64,000 bases of DNA from Daldinia sp. FL1419 (GCA_025201765.1 MU623374.1:62001-126000), one strand, 5' to 3'. Shown: positions 14,378 to 27,200, counted from the first letter of the stretch. Notes: generated by a model from the sequence alone, not told the origin. Program-made: numbers and translations.

Positions 14378-14400
14378 AAAAAAAAAAAAAAAAAAAAAAA
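14378..14400. repeat. Poly-A tract of 23 bases
   Basis: Uninterrupted A run following a GAAGGA-rich stretch. Confidence 0.95.
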
Positions 14401-14640
14401 GACCTCATTGCTTTCTTCCTTCCAGGTACTAATCTTGAGAATGACCTAAACCAACTTTTCATCAACCCAATTCATCTTATTATCAGGCTCGGTTAAACCT
14501 TGATCGACTCGACTTACATTTTCTTAAAAAGTATACCAAACCTATGAAATATTCTAGAAGGAAGTTACTTCCTACCTCCCGCTTAACGTCTATCTACTTC
14601 AAGTGCCATCTTTTTAAGTCTATGTCCCATGTACACTAAG

Positions 14641-16775
14641 AGGTAGTTACGTTTTCGAATGCGCCTACCTAAATCGAATTGAAGTCACATTCACCTTCTC
14701 CAAAGCCTTCTCTCACAGTCCCCGATTTGGAATCATACTGTGCGTACGATTTTGCAAGACCAGCCCCTCATCCCGGTAGAAGAACAACAACAACCCTGAT
14801 GATTACACGCCACCGAAAAAAAGAGCCACACTGAAGAGAGGGTAGAGCCTGGTGTTAGTTGTACAACTCGGGCCACCAAGGACGAGACCCCATGCTACCA
14901 CCTGCAAAAGTGTCTACCTGGTAGGCGCGGTCTATCTTTTTGAAAAAAGTACCTACGTACCTGAAATCCGTTCATAGGAACTGAAGGAAAACTTGGGAAA
15001 CATAAGGGAACCTTTACAAGGAAACTGGCCCCCCGACCACCAACCTCGCCAGCCCGCCAGCCCATTTCGCTATCCTTATCCACTATTCATCCTTCCCCCT
15101 CCACCCCCGGTTCAACAGCAAACCCTAGTAGGCGCACCCACACCCGGACCCGTCTGGTGCTAGCGGCTTCGCTGCTACTAATCCCTACCTTCCTTACAGC
15201 CCACAGTCCACAGTCCATAATCCACAGTCCACAATTCATAGTCCGCTTCCTAAAAAGCAGCGTTCTTGCTCTCTCTGCATTGTATGTGTATTCTCTACAC
15301 CTGCCTTGCCTACCTCCTACCTTCTACCCTGCTGCCCTGTTACCCACTTACCCTTGCTAACCTACCTTACTAGTTAGCGTCTAGTTCCGCCTGCATGTCT
15401 GTGTCCCGTCTTTTCTTACCTTGACCTCTCTCAACTTTCGTACCTCCACAATCTTTACCTTCCTGCTTCCTTCTCACCACCACGAGAGGAAAAAACCTTG
15501 GGTCTTTCTTTTCCCTTTTCCCCCTCTAACTTCCTCCTCTTCTCTCTTTTGGTGTTGTTTCGACCTCCTTAATTCCTACCAGCGAACGCCATTGAGGTCC
15601 GGAGAGAAGGTATGTGCTCGTCCTCTTCCCAATTCCTACTTGCGCGCAAACTCTGCCCACCTCCACTTTCTTCCTGCCCTGCATTTCACCCTACGCATCT
15701 GGGACCTGATGTTCCTGCATTAGAGTTGAGAGATAGCCTCGCCTAGAGGAAGAAAAGAGGAAGAGAAACAAGAAAAAAAAAAGGATTCGGGAGGAGATAC
15801 ATCGATGTGTTCGTGCGTGTGTGCGTGTGTATGTGTATGCGTTCGTACGAGAGACTTCACTCGCTCTGTCCAAACGACCAACGACGACGACATCTTATCG
15901 CCGCTTTCCTGTCCTCCCCCCTCTCTCAACGTCCCTTCCCTCTTACACACTACTACGTCGAATTTAGCTATTCCCCTTCGACTGCCTCGATTGTAGTGCA
16001 AAGTTCCAACATACATTCTCTCAAAGCATTACTTCCGAACCTGATTTTTATTCCTTTAAACTGTGCTAGTTCATGAAGATTGACAATTCTTCTAGAGTTT
16101 TACGACCCTTAACGACCACGCCGTACGAAAAAGTCATCACTGCCGAGGAAGCACATTCGCCGTGTCTATTTCCCCGCAAGTGTTGAATCATAGCTCGTCG
16201 AATAAATTCGTACGCGTTCAGCAATCGTGACACCGGTTCCAGATTTGCTTAATTCTATCGGTTGAACCGCTGACAAGCCAATTGGTCCGCTTGTCTTGTT
16301 TTACTGCGGGTTCGTTGTTCCGCTAAATAAATTGAAGCCTAATCGTGGTGTTGGACTGTACTCAAACACAGGTCGTGCTTCTTCGACTTGTATTTGAGTT
16401 TCTTTACCGCCCATCGTGGCATTTTTGTCGAGCGTCGTAAAACTGGATCTACCGCCGATTTCCCAGCCGCAAACCCGGGGAACGTCAGACGTACCACCAT
16501 ACTACGGTTCTATTCCCCAGCGCCCACCGTATGTGAGTGAGAGGTTGCCTTCGCTCCCCTTACCCCAGGCGCCATTGGCCTACTCTTCGAGTACATCGTC
16601 TCCCCGGGTTAGCTCTATTGCATCTTCGGCGAGTTCCAACGGAGACTCGCAGTCGTCATTCACTTCAGCACCGTCTTCAAACGGCCCTAAGACGCCGTCT
16701 CCTAGTCTCCCCGTCACAACGGCGATATCTGGGCCTCCTTCCCAGGCCATTGGTGGGTTCGATCAGTATTCCGCG
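14641..16775 (+). promoter_or_regulatory. Probable promoter and long 5' leader of stuA
   Basis: About 2 kb immediately upstream of the stuA start is rich in C/T tracts, especially 15,060-15,600 and 15,900-16,060, with an ACAGTCC repeat near 15,200-15,245 and a GT microsatellite near 15,805-15,842. Pyrimidine-rich upstream DNA is common at strongly expressed fungal genes. stuA of Aspergillus is known for a long leader with small upstream frames. A donor-like GTATGT follows GAGAAG near 15,609, so a leader intron is possible. The last 378 bases (16,398-16,775) form an open frame continuous with stuA but without ATG. Confidence 0.5.
16073..16186 (+). other. Candidate upstream open reading frame in the stuA leader
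   Basis: An ATG at 16,073 opens a 37-codon frame beginning MKIDNSSRVL and ending at TGA, about 590 bases before the stuA ATG. It could act as a translational brake, as upstream frames do in stuA of Aspergillus. It could instead be part of an alternative first coding exon. The sequence alone cannot decide, and a frame this short can occur by chance. Confidence 0.3.
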
Positions 16776-18766
16776 ATGAATACCGCGCCTCCAGACATGT
16801 ACTACCAACCTACGCATATGTCTGCAGGCCCTGCACCTCAACCACAGACAGTAACATCAAACGCGTTACCTCAGTATGGCCACCAACAACCGACATTATT
16901 ACAGCCAGGTCCTGCACAGTACTCTGCCCCTCCGTACCAATATGGCTACGCGAATGGGTTGACATCTCCCCAGTCTGCACCGCCGGCCGTTTCGGGTTCC
17001 ATGGGTGCCCAAAATGTCCTACCGCTTCCAGGTGTCCCCAACCAGGCTGGTATGCCGAACCAGTACCAGGGATTCGACACAACAGGCCAAATTGCGCCGC
17101 CGGGGATGAAACCCCGAGTCACGGCCACCCTTTGGGAAGATGAAGGTAGTTTATGCTTCCAGGTTGAGGCCAAAGGTATTTGCGTTGCGCGTCGTGAAGG
17201 TAGGAATTCAATAGTCTAAACTTGCTAAAAACTAAGGAATGAGCTCACAAAATTCGGCAGACAATCACATGATAAATGGTACGAAATTGCTTAACGTCGC
17301 TGGAATGACGCGTGGTAGGAGGGATGGTATTTTGAAGAGCGAAAAAGTACGGCACGTCGTTAAGATTGGGCCCATGCACCTCAAGGGAGTTTGGTAAGTT
17401 TGAAACCTCCTTTTCAGTGGAATACTAATACTAATAATGGTGTTTCTCTAGGATTCCCTTCGAGAGAGCTCTCGACTTCGCCAATAAAGAAAAGATTACT
17501 GAGTTATTGTACCCGCTATTTGTTCATAACATTGGAGCTTTATTATATCACCCTACGAATCAGAACCGGACGAACCAAGTCATGGCTGCGGCCGAACGCC
17601 GAAAACAAGAGCAGAACCAAATGCGGAACGGCCCGGGCCCGACGCCCCCTGGTGGTGTCTTGCCGTCGATACAGCAACATCACCACCACATGGGACTGCC
17701 ACCCCAGCCTCCACTTCCCTCTCATAACAACACAGGACGGCCTTCCCTCGATAGGGCGCACACATTCCCGACACCACCGACGAGTGCATCAAGTGTAATG
17801 GGAAGTATGGGTGCATCTGAAAGCTTCCAATGGGGTCAGCAAGGGATGAGCGGCGCACAAGGACCTAATCCTATGTCTATCGATACAGGTCTTACCAATG
17901 CTGCACGATCCATGCCGGCTACTCCGGCAACTACGCCTCCGGGAAATACGTTGCAGAGCATGCAATCTTATTCCCAGAGTAACCAACCCTATGATAGCTC
18001 TCGTGCAGTGTATAATGGCCAAGCTCCACAACAGTCTCCCTACCCCCCGACAAATAGCAGCCCGCAGGATAGGAACATCTATGGTCAAACGAGTTCCTAC
18101 TTGAAGAGTGAAATGGGCCCGCCCGCTGGACGTCCAACAGGTCCTAATGAGCAGGCAGATGTAAAGCCGACAAACGGCTTACTACAACATAGTGACGGCG
18201 TGCCTCATCAATCCGGTGAAGATGAAGCTGACCATGAGGCCGAATATACTCATGACAGTGGTTATGACACCAACAGAACATCGTATAATTATAATGCTCC
18301 GCCCGTCACGGCGTTGCCAGGCGATCACCAACACATCCCTGAGATAACTGGATCGCCTAATCACCAAGCTGGATCTGGTCGAGCCACCCCCAGAACCACA
18401 GCGCCGCCACAGCCATACTACGCTCAACAAGCGGGATACAGTACGCCACCGCGTGTGCCACCTTCGAGCAACCTCTATAATGTAATGAGCGGCGACCGGG
18501 CGCCCACTAATGGTGCACCACCACCAGATGTTTATAGTTCCCAAAACGATATGGGCGCACCCATGCAGAATGGATACGCCCCTCAGCCAGTTATGAATGG
18601 CGCGTCAGGTGCCTTGAAGAGAGGCCGTGATGATGAAGACGACCTACCCCGTCCGTCGAGTGGCGGATTGGATTTAAAGCGTCGAAAAACGGTGATTGAT
18701 GGGCCCATTGCTCCTGGATACGACACAATGAACCGCCCTGCCTCGGTGGTAGCTCGTCGGCGATAG
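16776..18766 (+). CDS. stuA: APSES-domain transcription factor StuA/Asm-1
   Basis: Developmental regulator of the APSES bHLH-like family, a nuclear DNA-binding protein controlling conidiophore, ascoma and hyphal differentiation. I place three exons: 16,776-17,199, 17,261-17,393 and 17,452-18,766, with introns of 61 and 58 bp. Splicing gives 623 residues, matching the usual StuA length. The APSES core runs from about residue 112 to 220 and includes KPRVTATLWEDEG, VEAKGICVARRED, NGTKLLNVAGMTRGRRDG and KIGPMHLKGVWIPFE; both introns fall inside it. The flanks are low-complexity and rich in Pro, Gln and Ser. RPSLDRAHTFPTPP and a late basic KRRKT motif, probably a nuclear localisation signal, are conserved family marks. 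The start is the ATG of MNTAPPDMYYQ. An open frame continues 5' to 16,398 but has no ATG, so a longer isoform would need an upstream exon. Confidence 0.93.
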
Positions 18767-20661
18767 CCTCGGCCTGGAGTTTATTCGATGTGTCATGTTG
18801 AATGTTTTCTTTCTGCGCATTAATCTGGGTGTTGGGGCACTTGTGCGAAAATCGATTCTTTTGAGACGAATCACTTCCGCGCCATAGAGTGCAACGCTGA
18901 CTACGAAACACTCCTTTATTCCATTCCGCATCTTTTGTATTCGCTGCGACGAATCATCATCATGTTTGGGCCCATCCATCAGAAGACATGATGACGAAAA
19001 TTACGACTTCTTGATTGTTATTAACAGCCGTTTAAAGGCCGTGTAAATGCTTCACGATTTAACGCGTCGCATGGTGGACCTTAATTTTCTTGAGATGATC
19101 ATCGATTACTTCTTTTTTTACTTTATGCTGAGGACAACGAGATACTCGAGCAACGCAAAAGTCCCGCCTATTACGATTTCTAGGCGAGTAATGTTCATGA
19201 CCGAGGCTGAATTTGTTTTACTTTGTTCATCACATCCATCAGCCTCGTAGAGCACGTGGGGCTGCTGGTACAATTATTTTCCTAGTGACGACATGATGAC
19301 GACCCGATTTTTTTCTATTCACCAAAAGGATGTGGTGTCACTGTGGGCGTGTGTTGGAAATGTCTCTTTTCTGGTATCAATGGTCATGAACTCGATGATG
19401 GAATTAAAAAGCTATTGCTTGATACACAGCGAACTTAGATTCTAAGCTACATACAACTGTCCCAGCCAATCGTATCACATATTGGGCTGTAAGGAAATTA
19501 AGTGGAAATTTGTGACCAGCTTTCCTGGCTTTATATTACAGTAATGGGATTCTCTATTAACCATGTTTCGTCGGTCCCCTCTCAGTAGTAATTGTTCAAT
19601 TAGCCCCTTGTATCAAGATTCTATTACGTCGTAATTAAGAACCATTGTTGTCCCATAAGCACGGTACCCGGGCAAAAACATGCTGATACCATTTCCGCAC
19701 CTGTACTCGTACCAAGCCTTGTGTGAGGTAACATTTCTTCGACAATCACAATTTTTATTGAGTCCAACACCCCTTTCCCGTCGTACAGGGGTGGGAAAAC
19801 CTTAGCTTCGTGGAACCGCCCACTATCAACTTCTCTCGCCAAGACGATGCTGTGATGGTTCAAAAATAGTCCGCCTCACTGATCGTATCCGCGGCGGTGA
19901 GATTATTTACTTCGGCGAAGAAAAGATAGGGGACGAGGGGACCTCTCGGCTGTCAATACGGGCGCTCGGTCGCACGGTGATGTGGTAGCCCGATTTATGT
20001 AAAACCTTTGCAAGTAGTGTTTAGACGTCGATAATGAGGGAGGTTGGGCTTCGAGTCTCCCTATTAGGAGTGTGGAGTATTGGTTTACTTCACCGAGGCC
20101 GGCTTACTATATTTAAAGAGTGCGGATCTGTGTTTGAGAGGCAGATGTCCTTAGCATAGGTGGGTAGGTATTCGAGGGTGGTCTTATATTGCTAAGTAGC
20201 TGGGCCCGTCTCTGAAAAGGGGCGAGTACAAGTTTAGATAAGAATACTGTTTTCTGCGTAGTACGCCAAATTTTATTGGTGATACAGGATATATAGTGTT
20301 CTTGGGGTTTGCCTGGCTGCTGTATTTCGTAGCTATACATATATGGGCACCTATTTGGATTCATGATACAGGTATGTTGATAGAGTAGACGTAAGTAGAC
20401 TATTATAAGATGACGTTAAAGATCGTTATTTGGATAATATCTAATTCTAGCAATGATATTTAACGACCGCTAATATATCCTACATAGTTGACGGATCTCC
20501 TTCTGGCATGTTTGCAGTTCTGGATTTCCTGTTCGATCTTGCATGCGGCTTCGAAGATCATGTTAGCTTCAACCCAATGATCTAAAGGATCGACTAAATA
20601 GGTAGGGAATAATATCTAGGGTAATATAAAAAGGGGAAGTAGTACCGTAGCTGTATAGATA
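18767..20661. other. stuA 3' region and gene-free spacer
   Basis: The first few hundred bases are probably the stuA 3' untranslated region. The rest shows only short frames, the longest about 80 codons and starting with TTG, with no recognisable domain. Confidence 0.5.
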
Positions 20662-21156
20662 TTAGCATGAAATGACATAGATAGATAGCACCGAAGCGTA
20701 TGTGGCGGATATGCGATTGACGTGCATGATGAACCCAAAAGGGATGAGAGCCACCCCGACACATATGATAAGGCATTCATCACACGTTATCCGCTCGTAG
20801 GCGCTGATCGGAGTGGGATCGTGTCCTGTCAGGTTCCAGGACAACGTGACTTCGACGCCGCTCAGCCCGGGGGAGGTGTAATTTCCGGTCGAGCTCCGGC
20901 GGAAGAGTTCCGGGTAACTCTATAGTTTGATCGGGCCAATGCCAAGCTCGTCTTTGAAGTACTTAAGCATCTGATTTGAGTGTGTGGTTAGGACACCATT
21001 GACGCTGCCGTCAGGCCGGAAGGCGAATGAGATGATATCTGAACCCTCCCTTAGCGGCGCTGGGACTGCCGCGGTGGGCTCAGTGGGAGGTTGCTGGGGT
21101 TGCTGGTGTAGAGGAGGGGCTGGAGAAGACGCATCGTGTGTTATGGGTTTTAGATG
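20662..21156 (-). pseudogene. Possible decayed coding remnant, unrecognised
   Basis: On the minus strand a 165-codon frame is interrupted by a single TAG at 20,920-20,922. Before the stop it reads as a Pro/Gln-rich segment followed by a domain-like stretch containing FAFRPDGSVNGVLTTHSNQM; after it come ELFRRSSTGNYTSPGL and a hydrophobic tail. The 5' edge coincides with a CCATAG acceptor-like site. The TAG could be a mutated CAG (a C-to-T change as made by RIP). Further coding-like pieces lie upstream up to about 21,900, but in different frames. Open frames of this size also arise by chance, so this is a weak call and no family is recognised. Confidence 0.2.
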
Positions 21157-22375
21157 CTATGGAAAGTGAGGAGCTGATAGGGGGGAATGATGCATGGCTA
21201 CGAGCTATATTACTGGAGCGATTGCTGGCCATGATGATATCTAGGAATTGTGATGTGATTGTGTGATGTCCCATGGGTTAGTAGCATCATGAACCAATCT
21301 TCAAGCTCGTCACCGCTACTCGAATAACCGACGAGTGTAGCTATTCCTCTCACCAATTGCACTCACAGATGCCTAGGTTACGAGGACGTCCAATCAGATC
21401 GACAGCTATCGGATCTAAGTAACAGTCTAGGATCTTGCGCTTCCCAGATCCGGTCAGTGGTGGGAAGCTTGAGCAAACGTGGGCTCGGAATAGCCCACAT
21501 TTGATTCGTATTTATGACCCGACCAGACGGATAAGTGGCTCTCTTGCCCCAAACCAAAATATAACATTTCCCAAATTTCTTCTCAATAGCACCTAGATTA
21601 AAGCCAAGCCGTGGGTCGAGTCGAGATCTGGGGAAAGTATCTGGGACTGCTTGTTTGCCAGTTAGAATATTAATGTTTGCGACGAGAGCTTACGACGAGG
21701 CCCCATAGTCGCCCAGTCCCGTATCGGAAGGTCCTGAGTTTCGGATCCTGGATCTCGTCGATTGCTGCTTTACCAAAATAAATTACTCGTGAATAGGGCC
21801 GAGCTTGAAATATGTTGCTCTTGGACGAGTTTTATACCGAAGCTATAATAGGTAGCGACGACGTGAAAACCCGAGCTTAGATTTGCTTGGCGCCAATGTC
21901 TTTACGAGTTCACTGAGTCGATTTCGGATGGAGTCGTTGCTAAAGTGGCGTCTACATTCGAGAAAGTAATGGTATTTGTTAGATTGGGTCTAGGTAGAAC
22001 ATGTGTCAGTCTTAGTTCAGTACCTACCTAGGCAGAAGAGGTTGGCTTGCTGGTCATGACAGGGAGAGCGGCAATGGGTCGAATAGATCATGAAGTCCCC
22101 TATTAAGTCGATCCATAGATATATTGCACAAGTGCAAGACTAGTATCACGTACGGGCTAGCCTCTAGGACATCGATGTTTGGGTAGTTTAAGAGGGCGTG
22201 GGTATCAACGAGAAGTGTCTTGATTATCCTGCAATAACCCGAAAAGCAAAAGCTACCTAATAGAAACGCCTGACACTCATATCGTAGTAGGGAATTAGAT
22301 AGTCATTATCATAGGAGCCCTCCACTAGGCTTCAACCTACTCTTAAGTTGGTGTTGGGAATGACGGGGGTATGGT
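21157..22375. other. Spacer before SUB1 with ambiguous coding-like fragments
   Basis: Minus-strand frames of 40-100 codons overlap here, for example one containing RATYPSGRVINTNQMWAIP near 21,490-21,550. None can be joined into a convincing gene by splice sites of matching phase. Confidence 0.35.
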
Positions 22376-23046
22376 TTACTCTGAATCTTCTCCTCCTTCC
22401 TCCTCCTCCTCCTCTTCCTCTTCACTCGTAGCCTCAATATTCGCCTTCGCCTTCTTGCTCTGGGTCTTGGCCTTCTTATCGCTCTTAGTCTTCACCGGCG
22501 AATCGGGGGTGTCTGCGGGTGCACCTGCGAGATCAGGCGTTTCGTGTCCCTTATCCCGTAGGTCGGCATTAATAGCAGGAATAGCCTCGACTAGCTTGTT
22601 GTAGTGTTCGGGGGTCAACATGATGCCCTATAGAATGGTAAGCGAAACAATGGCCAAGCTACGCATTTCCCTCCCTCCACTAAACGCGACGGCTTACCTT
22701 CTTTCCTGGCTTGAGAGCACCGGAGGCGTCTGTGTAATACTCGCGGATGTTGATGAACGTCTTGCCCTTGAAAGTGCTGACAGTGGCTCTGCGGGTGCCG
22801 CCTAACTATAGAATAAGTTAATAGGGAGCATTAAGTTATAATAATATCAGGGTATCATACACTCCAGAAAGGGTTGCCCTCATCATCTTTGCCGGAATCA
22901 GAAGTTTTGGCCTTCTTGGCAGGTTTGGAAGTGGAGGCAGACTTGGACTTGGATTTGCTGTTTGTCTTGACTTCCTGATCGCTCGACACGTCTTCATCTT
23001 CGTCCTCATCGCGACGCGATCGTTTGAGGTTCTTGGTACGTCCCAT
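22376..23046 (-). CDS. SUB1: Transcriptional coactivator Sub1/PC4-like protein
   Basis: Single-stranded-DNA-binding transcription cofactor of the PC4/Sub1 family, nuclear, acting with RNA polymerase II in initiation and elongation. Three exons on the minus strand: 23,046-22,861, 22,805-22,698 and 22,627-22,376, all in phase 0, giving 181 residues; introns are 55 and 70 bp. The N-terminal third is acidic, Ser- and Lys-rich (DEDEDED, then KSKSKS). The PC4 fold spans about residues 57-115, with GNPFWSLGGTRRATVSTFKG, INIREYYTD, ALKPGKKGIML and PEHYNKLVEAI. The C-terminus is a long Glu-rich tail. The start at MGRTKNLKR is the only ATG that keeps the basic N-terminus. It is divergent from the sorting nexin gene. 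Confidence 0.92.
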
Positions 23047-24208
23047 GGTGACAAGCTAGACTTGGTCCTCGGTGTTTGAGTAACCTTTTTACGCTTGCTA
23101 GATGTGATGAGATGGTTTAGAAGCCCAATTGAGAAGCCTAGGATATAGGTAAGGGCTAAGTAAAAGAGAGGAAATGTACCATGCAATTGGTAATAACTAC
23201 CTATGTTAGGTTAGGTGTAATTGGTAATAGGTGATTGAGTGAGGGAATGTGGGGTTGCTGCTTTGTCGCGTCAAGAGAAATGCAAGTGCTTTGGAGACGC
23301 GCCAAGGTAGCTACTACCTAATGTACATCTCTTTAATCAATCTTTGTCGGGATTATGTAGGTATCTTGCTGATCTGATAAGAAAAATAGATAGCTCAACT
23401 TGCCGGTAAAATTAACATATACTTGCTTCAGACTTGGATTCTCAACCAGGATTAAAGAGAGTTAATAACATAATTAAAACTATGGAGTTACAACCTATTT
23501 AATAAATCCTATATTCGAGGAATCCGAATGAGATTTTATAAAAGATTGAAATATATAACTAGTAATTCTATTAGCTTTTTTAATACCTTTCTCTGAGCAT
23601 CGACTGGGAGATACCTATGGACATATGTGCTATGTATATTGCGTGCCTGATTTCCGCTATTCCTCGTCCGGTTAGCGTAGCTATGTACCTGCATGTTCCC
23701 ACATCCAATAACTACATTTCTAAAACTCTAAGAAATGGAAACATTTAGTTATTAGCTGATGTATCTCCCAACCAAAAGAGATATGGGGAAATACATGAAA
23801 GGACTACCTATGTCGGGGTAAGCATATGTAGGTACCTAGGTACTTAATCTTACGAAAACATCCCATACCTTATCGATGGAAATTCGAGGCAGAAGGATTG
23901 TACACGACATATTGTTAGGGGGAAATTCTAACCACTAGACCCCTAAATTTATATGAAATCTGTTACCAAATTTATCTTCTACGATCTACCGAATCTTGAA
24001 ATCTATAATCTAGAACACTTTCGAACATACAGTTTCACAAGTTTACAGAGATCAACGAGCTGTTCCGAATTAGCCGCTGCGTCAATACATTTATAATATT
24101 AATCAATTCCTCTATTCTAGCCTTTCTTTATAATTGCAATGCGCCCACTATCGTGGCCCCTAAACGCCTAGTAGCTTTCAATAGTCCCATATACCAAGCA
24201 ACTCCCTA
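23047..24208. promoter_or_regulatory. Divergent promoter region between SUB1 and the sorting nexin gene
   Basis: About 1.16 kb, AT-rich in the middle (23,400-23,600), with TAGGTACC words near 23,825-23,845. No coding frame or RNA gene is seen. It must contain both start regions because the flanking genes point away from each other. Confidence 0.5.
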
Positions 24209-27200
24209 ATGAATACCGCCGACGATGCGCAACCCGGCGCCACTCTCGCCGTATTCCAAGACGAGACGAAATTAGACTCGAACGAAATAGTAGATATATC
24301 CGACGATAGTATCCGAAGCCCTCCGACAAGTCCGAAGAAACGAGATATACCTACATCGTCAAGTTCCCAGCAAGATGATATCGTTACCAAGGTGTTACGA
24401 TTTCTTTCCACAGCAACGCCCGGGACACTTGCTGCTATCGCATTTGCTCTCGCCGCCGTGACGTACTTCATTCTCGGTCAAATTGGCTTGGTACTGATCG
24501 GAGCTGTTGGTGGTATTACGTTATTCGCGGCGTGGGAGTCTCGATATCCCGAAGTGTCCCGGGCCGTCCGAGGTGAAAGAGGTTACGATTTCTTAGATCG
24601 TGTCTTAGGGACGACGCATACAACAGCCGTGATAGAGACCGAACAAGACGACGAGAAAAATTCACAACTTTTAGCTCGAAGCTTCGAGGACTTCCAACCA
24701 GAAACACGGCAGGCACTTACCGGACTTGTCGACGCCATTGTCCGTGACTACGTGGATTGGTGGTACGGACCTATTGTGCCATCTGACAGGTCATTTCCTC
24801 TTTCTTGTAGGAGGGTACTGGTTAATTTCCTGTTGACCGTCTCGAACCGATTGGGCCGTAAGCGACCTGCCGACGCCTTCGTCGACTTCCTTACTCATAC
24901 TTGCTCCATCATTATTGTTTTCATATCCGAGATGTCCAATGCCTATTCAGAGCTTCCTTCTGATACGAACTTGACTGCGGCGGATGCTGTTTATAATTAC
25001 CTTGCTTCGAATACCGAAGCACCGCTTGCAAACTTGCTTAACCAGAGACAACAGGCGGGGAAATTCAAAATGGTTGCTGAAGATTTGCTCAGTTTCTTAG
25101 AAAAGTCGGCGTATGATTGCGATCCTGCTAGAATCTTTTTGAGGGAGATTCTCTCAACAATTATTCTCGAAGGTACTTTGCAGACGTGCTCTAAAGCCGA
25201 ATGGATCAATGGTTGGATTGTATATCTCCTTGAATCCGGAGAGACGGACTTTTCGCAAGCAATTGACGATGCAATACAAGATCAGAAAGCTTTTGGTGAC
25301 GTCGACGGCAATGTGGGAAATATTGGTCTCTCCAGAGGTAACCGCAATTCATACGAAATGGACCGAGCCCGCCGTAAAGAGACAGTCCACAAGAAGAAGC
25401 TTTCGAGGGCTGATGAAGAAATGGAAAAGGCTATGGAAGAAATGAAAAGACTCAACGAGATGATTGCCGAGGCAGACAAGTCGAAGCCGATATCAAGTGA
25501 GAATAGTACAGAAGCTTCTGGTCTCCTTAACAACGCTATAGAGAAGAATGCCAAGGAACTTGACTTGAAAATAGACGAAAAACCTAGTAGGGCTTCCTTA
25601 GAGAAGCCCAAGGACTATAGCCCAATCTCTAGAGGCGCATCAATGGACTCAAAAGCAGGGAATGTTGAAGATAGGGAAGCATCATTGAGATCCCCCATTT
25701 CTCTAAGATCGCCTATAGATTTCGCGAGTCAGACTTCTTCGCCATCTAGCGGACAAGGAGATCAATCGGCTCGCAGGTTTACAAGCTTTGATCAAATTGT
25801 TCCACCAGCGAGGGAAGAACCGGAAGAGAATGATCCACAAAACCCTCCTCCCCTTACACTACACAATGCTACTATTACTATTCACGACGATACGAATGAT
25901 AAGGGCAAGCTTCGCGGTAAACCTACTTGGGAATACCTTCTTCAAATTGAACCGGCGACCTCTCATTATCCTGGATGGATGATAATGAAGACATACCCCC
26001 AGTTTGAAGGTCTTCATGAGAGCCTGCGACGCATTGCGACTGTTTCTGGATCGACGGCTTTCCTCGAAGCGTTTGCCACCTTTCCAAGCTGGAAAGTGCA
26101 CACAAGGACGTCTTTACGCGGCGAGATGGAGCGATACATGCGAACGGCATGCGCCGAAAAGGCATTGGCTGAATCAGAAGCCTTCAAACGTTTCTTAGAT
26201 AAAGTTCAGGAGACTCGAACGAATACTAGTCGAGGGTTTTCCTTCGAATCGGTAGGGAAAGGTGTGCTTGACGTTATTCAGAATGCACCCAAGGGGGCTT
26301 TGGATGGTGGAAAAGTAGTAGTTGGCGGAGTTACTGGCGTCTTTGGTAACATCGGGCTAGGATCAAGGAAATCAACCGCTTCTTCCTTAAATGAACAACA
26401 AACCAAAGAAGCTAACAGCACGAAAAGCCCAGCAAGTATGCGACCGTTATCAATGTCAGCTCTCCCGCGGATGGACAGTACGCCATCGGTGAATGGGTCA
26501 GGAAAAGCAAGGGACAGTTTAGATAGTCAAAGGTCATCTGTGATCTCGGTGCAGCCGAGTAAAATAGCTCCTATGGAACGGCGTCCTAGTATCCAAGTAG
26601 ATGCGGATCAAGACAGTCTCCATCCCGCAAGGGCAGATCGTTGGGAACGGAACTCGACTAGCGGAACGAGTAGCAAAGTACATAGCCGCGCCTCGAGCGC
26701 TGTGGCATTGCGCTCTCCTATACGATCTCCATCTGAATTAAGTTTTACTAATATTAAACTGCCACCTCCGCCAGATGAGATCACAGACGACTACGGGTCT
26801 CCTATAAGCACTCGCCTGAGTGTTGATGGAAACCCGCGGTTAATGCCTACTCCCAATGGTGCCTCGTCGATTCGGTCGTCCAACTCAAGCCAAGATAAAC
26901 TACCACAGACAAACGCGCCTGTCAAACGACCGAGCAAACAGTATGCGCCACTTTCCGAGCAGGAGACTCGTGTAGCGGTTGAACTACTTTTCGCCGTGAT
27001 TAACGAGCTCTACACACTGTCGTCGGCCTGGAATATTCGAAGGACGCTTTTAACGGCGGCGAAATCCTTCTTGTTGCGACCAGGCAATCCGTCGCTTATG
27101 TCTATCCAGTCCCTAGTTCAGGAGTCCGTTCTTGAGGCGAACTTGTCGGACGATGGTATCGCTGCCCATCTACGGAAGCTCCGAGAAAATGCTCTGCCCA

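Larger units (their letters stand above)
4397..14640. other. Long gene-free, AT-rich stretch
   Basis: Over 10 kb without an open frame that looks like a gene. The longest frames (10,711-11,076 and 11,812-12,168 on the minus strand, about 120 codons each) lack a recognisable domain and sit where chance frames of that length are expected. The block between about 9,530 and 10,500 is full of TAGGTACC, TACGTA and GTATGTA words. Between 13,370 and 13,640 the sequence is strongly AT-rich. No tRNA, rRNA or transposase is visible. Confidence 0.55.

Noticed and set aside
19624..19863. 79-codon minus-strand frame between stuA and SUB1
   Set aside because: TTG start and no matching exons upstream or downstream with compatible splice phase.
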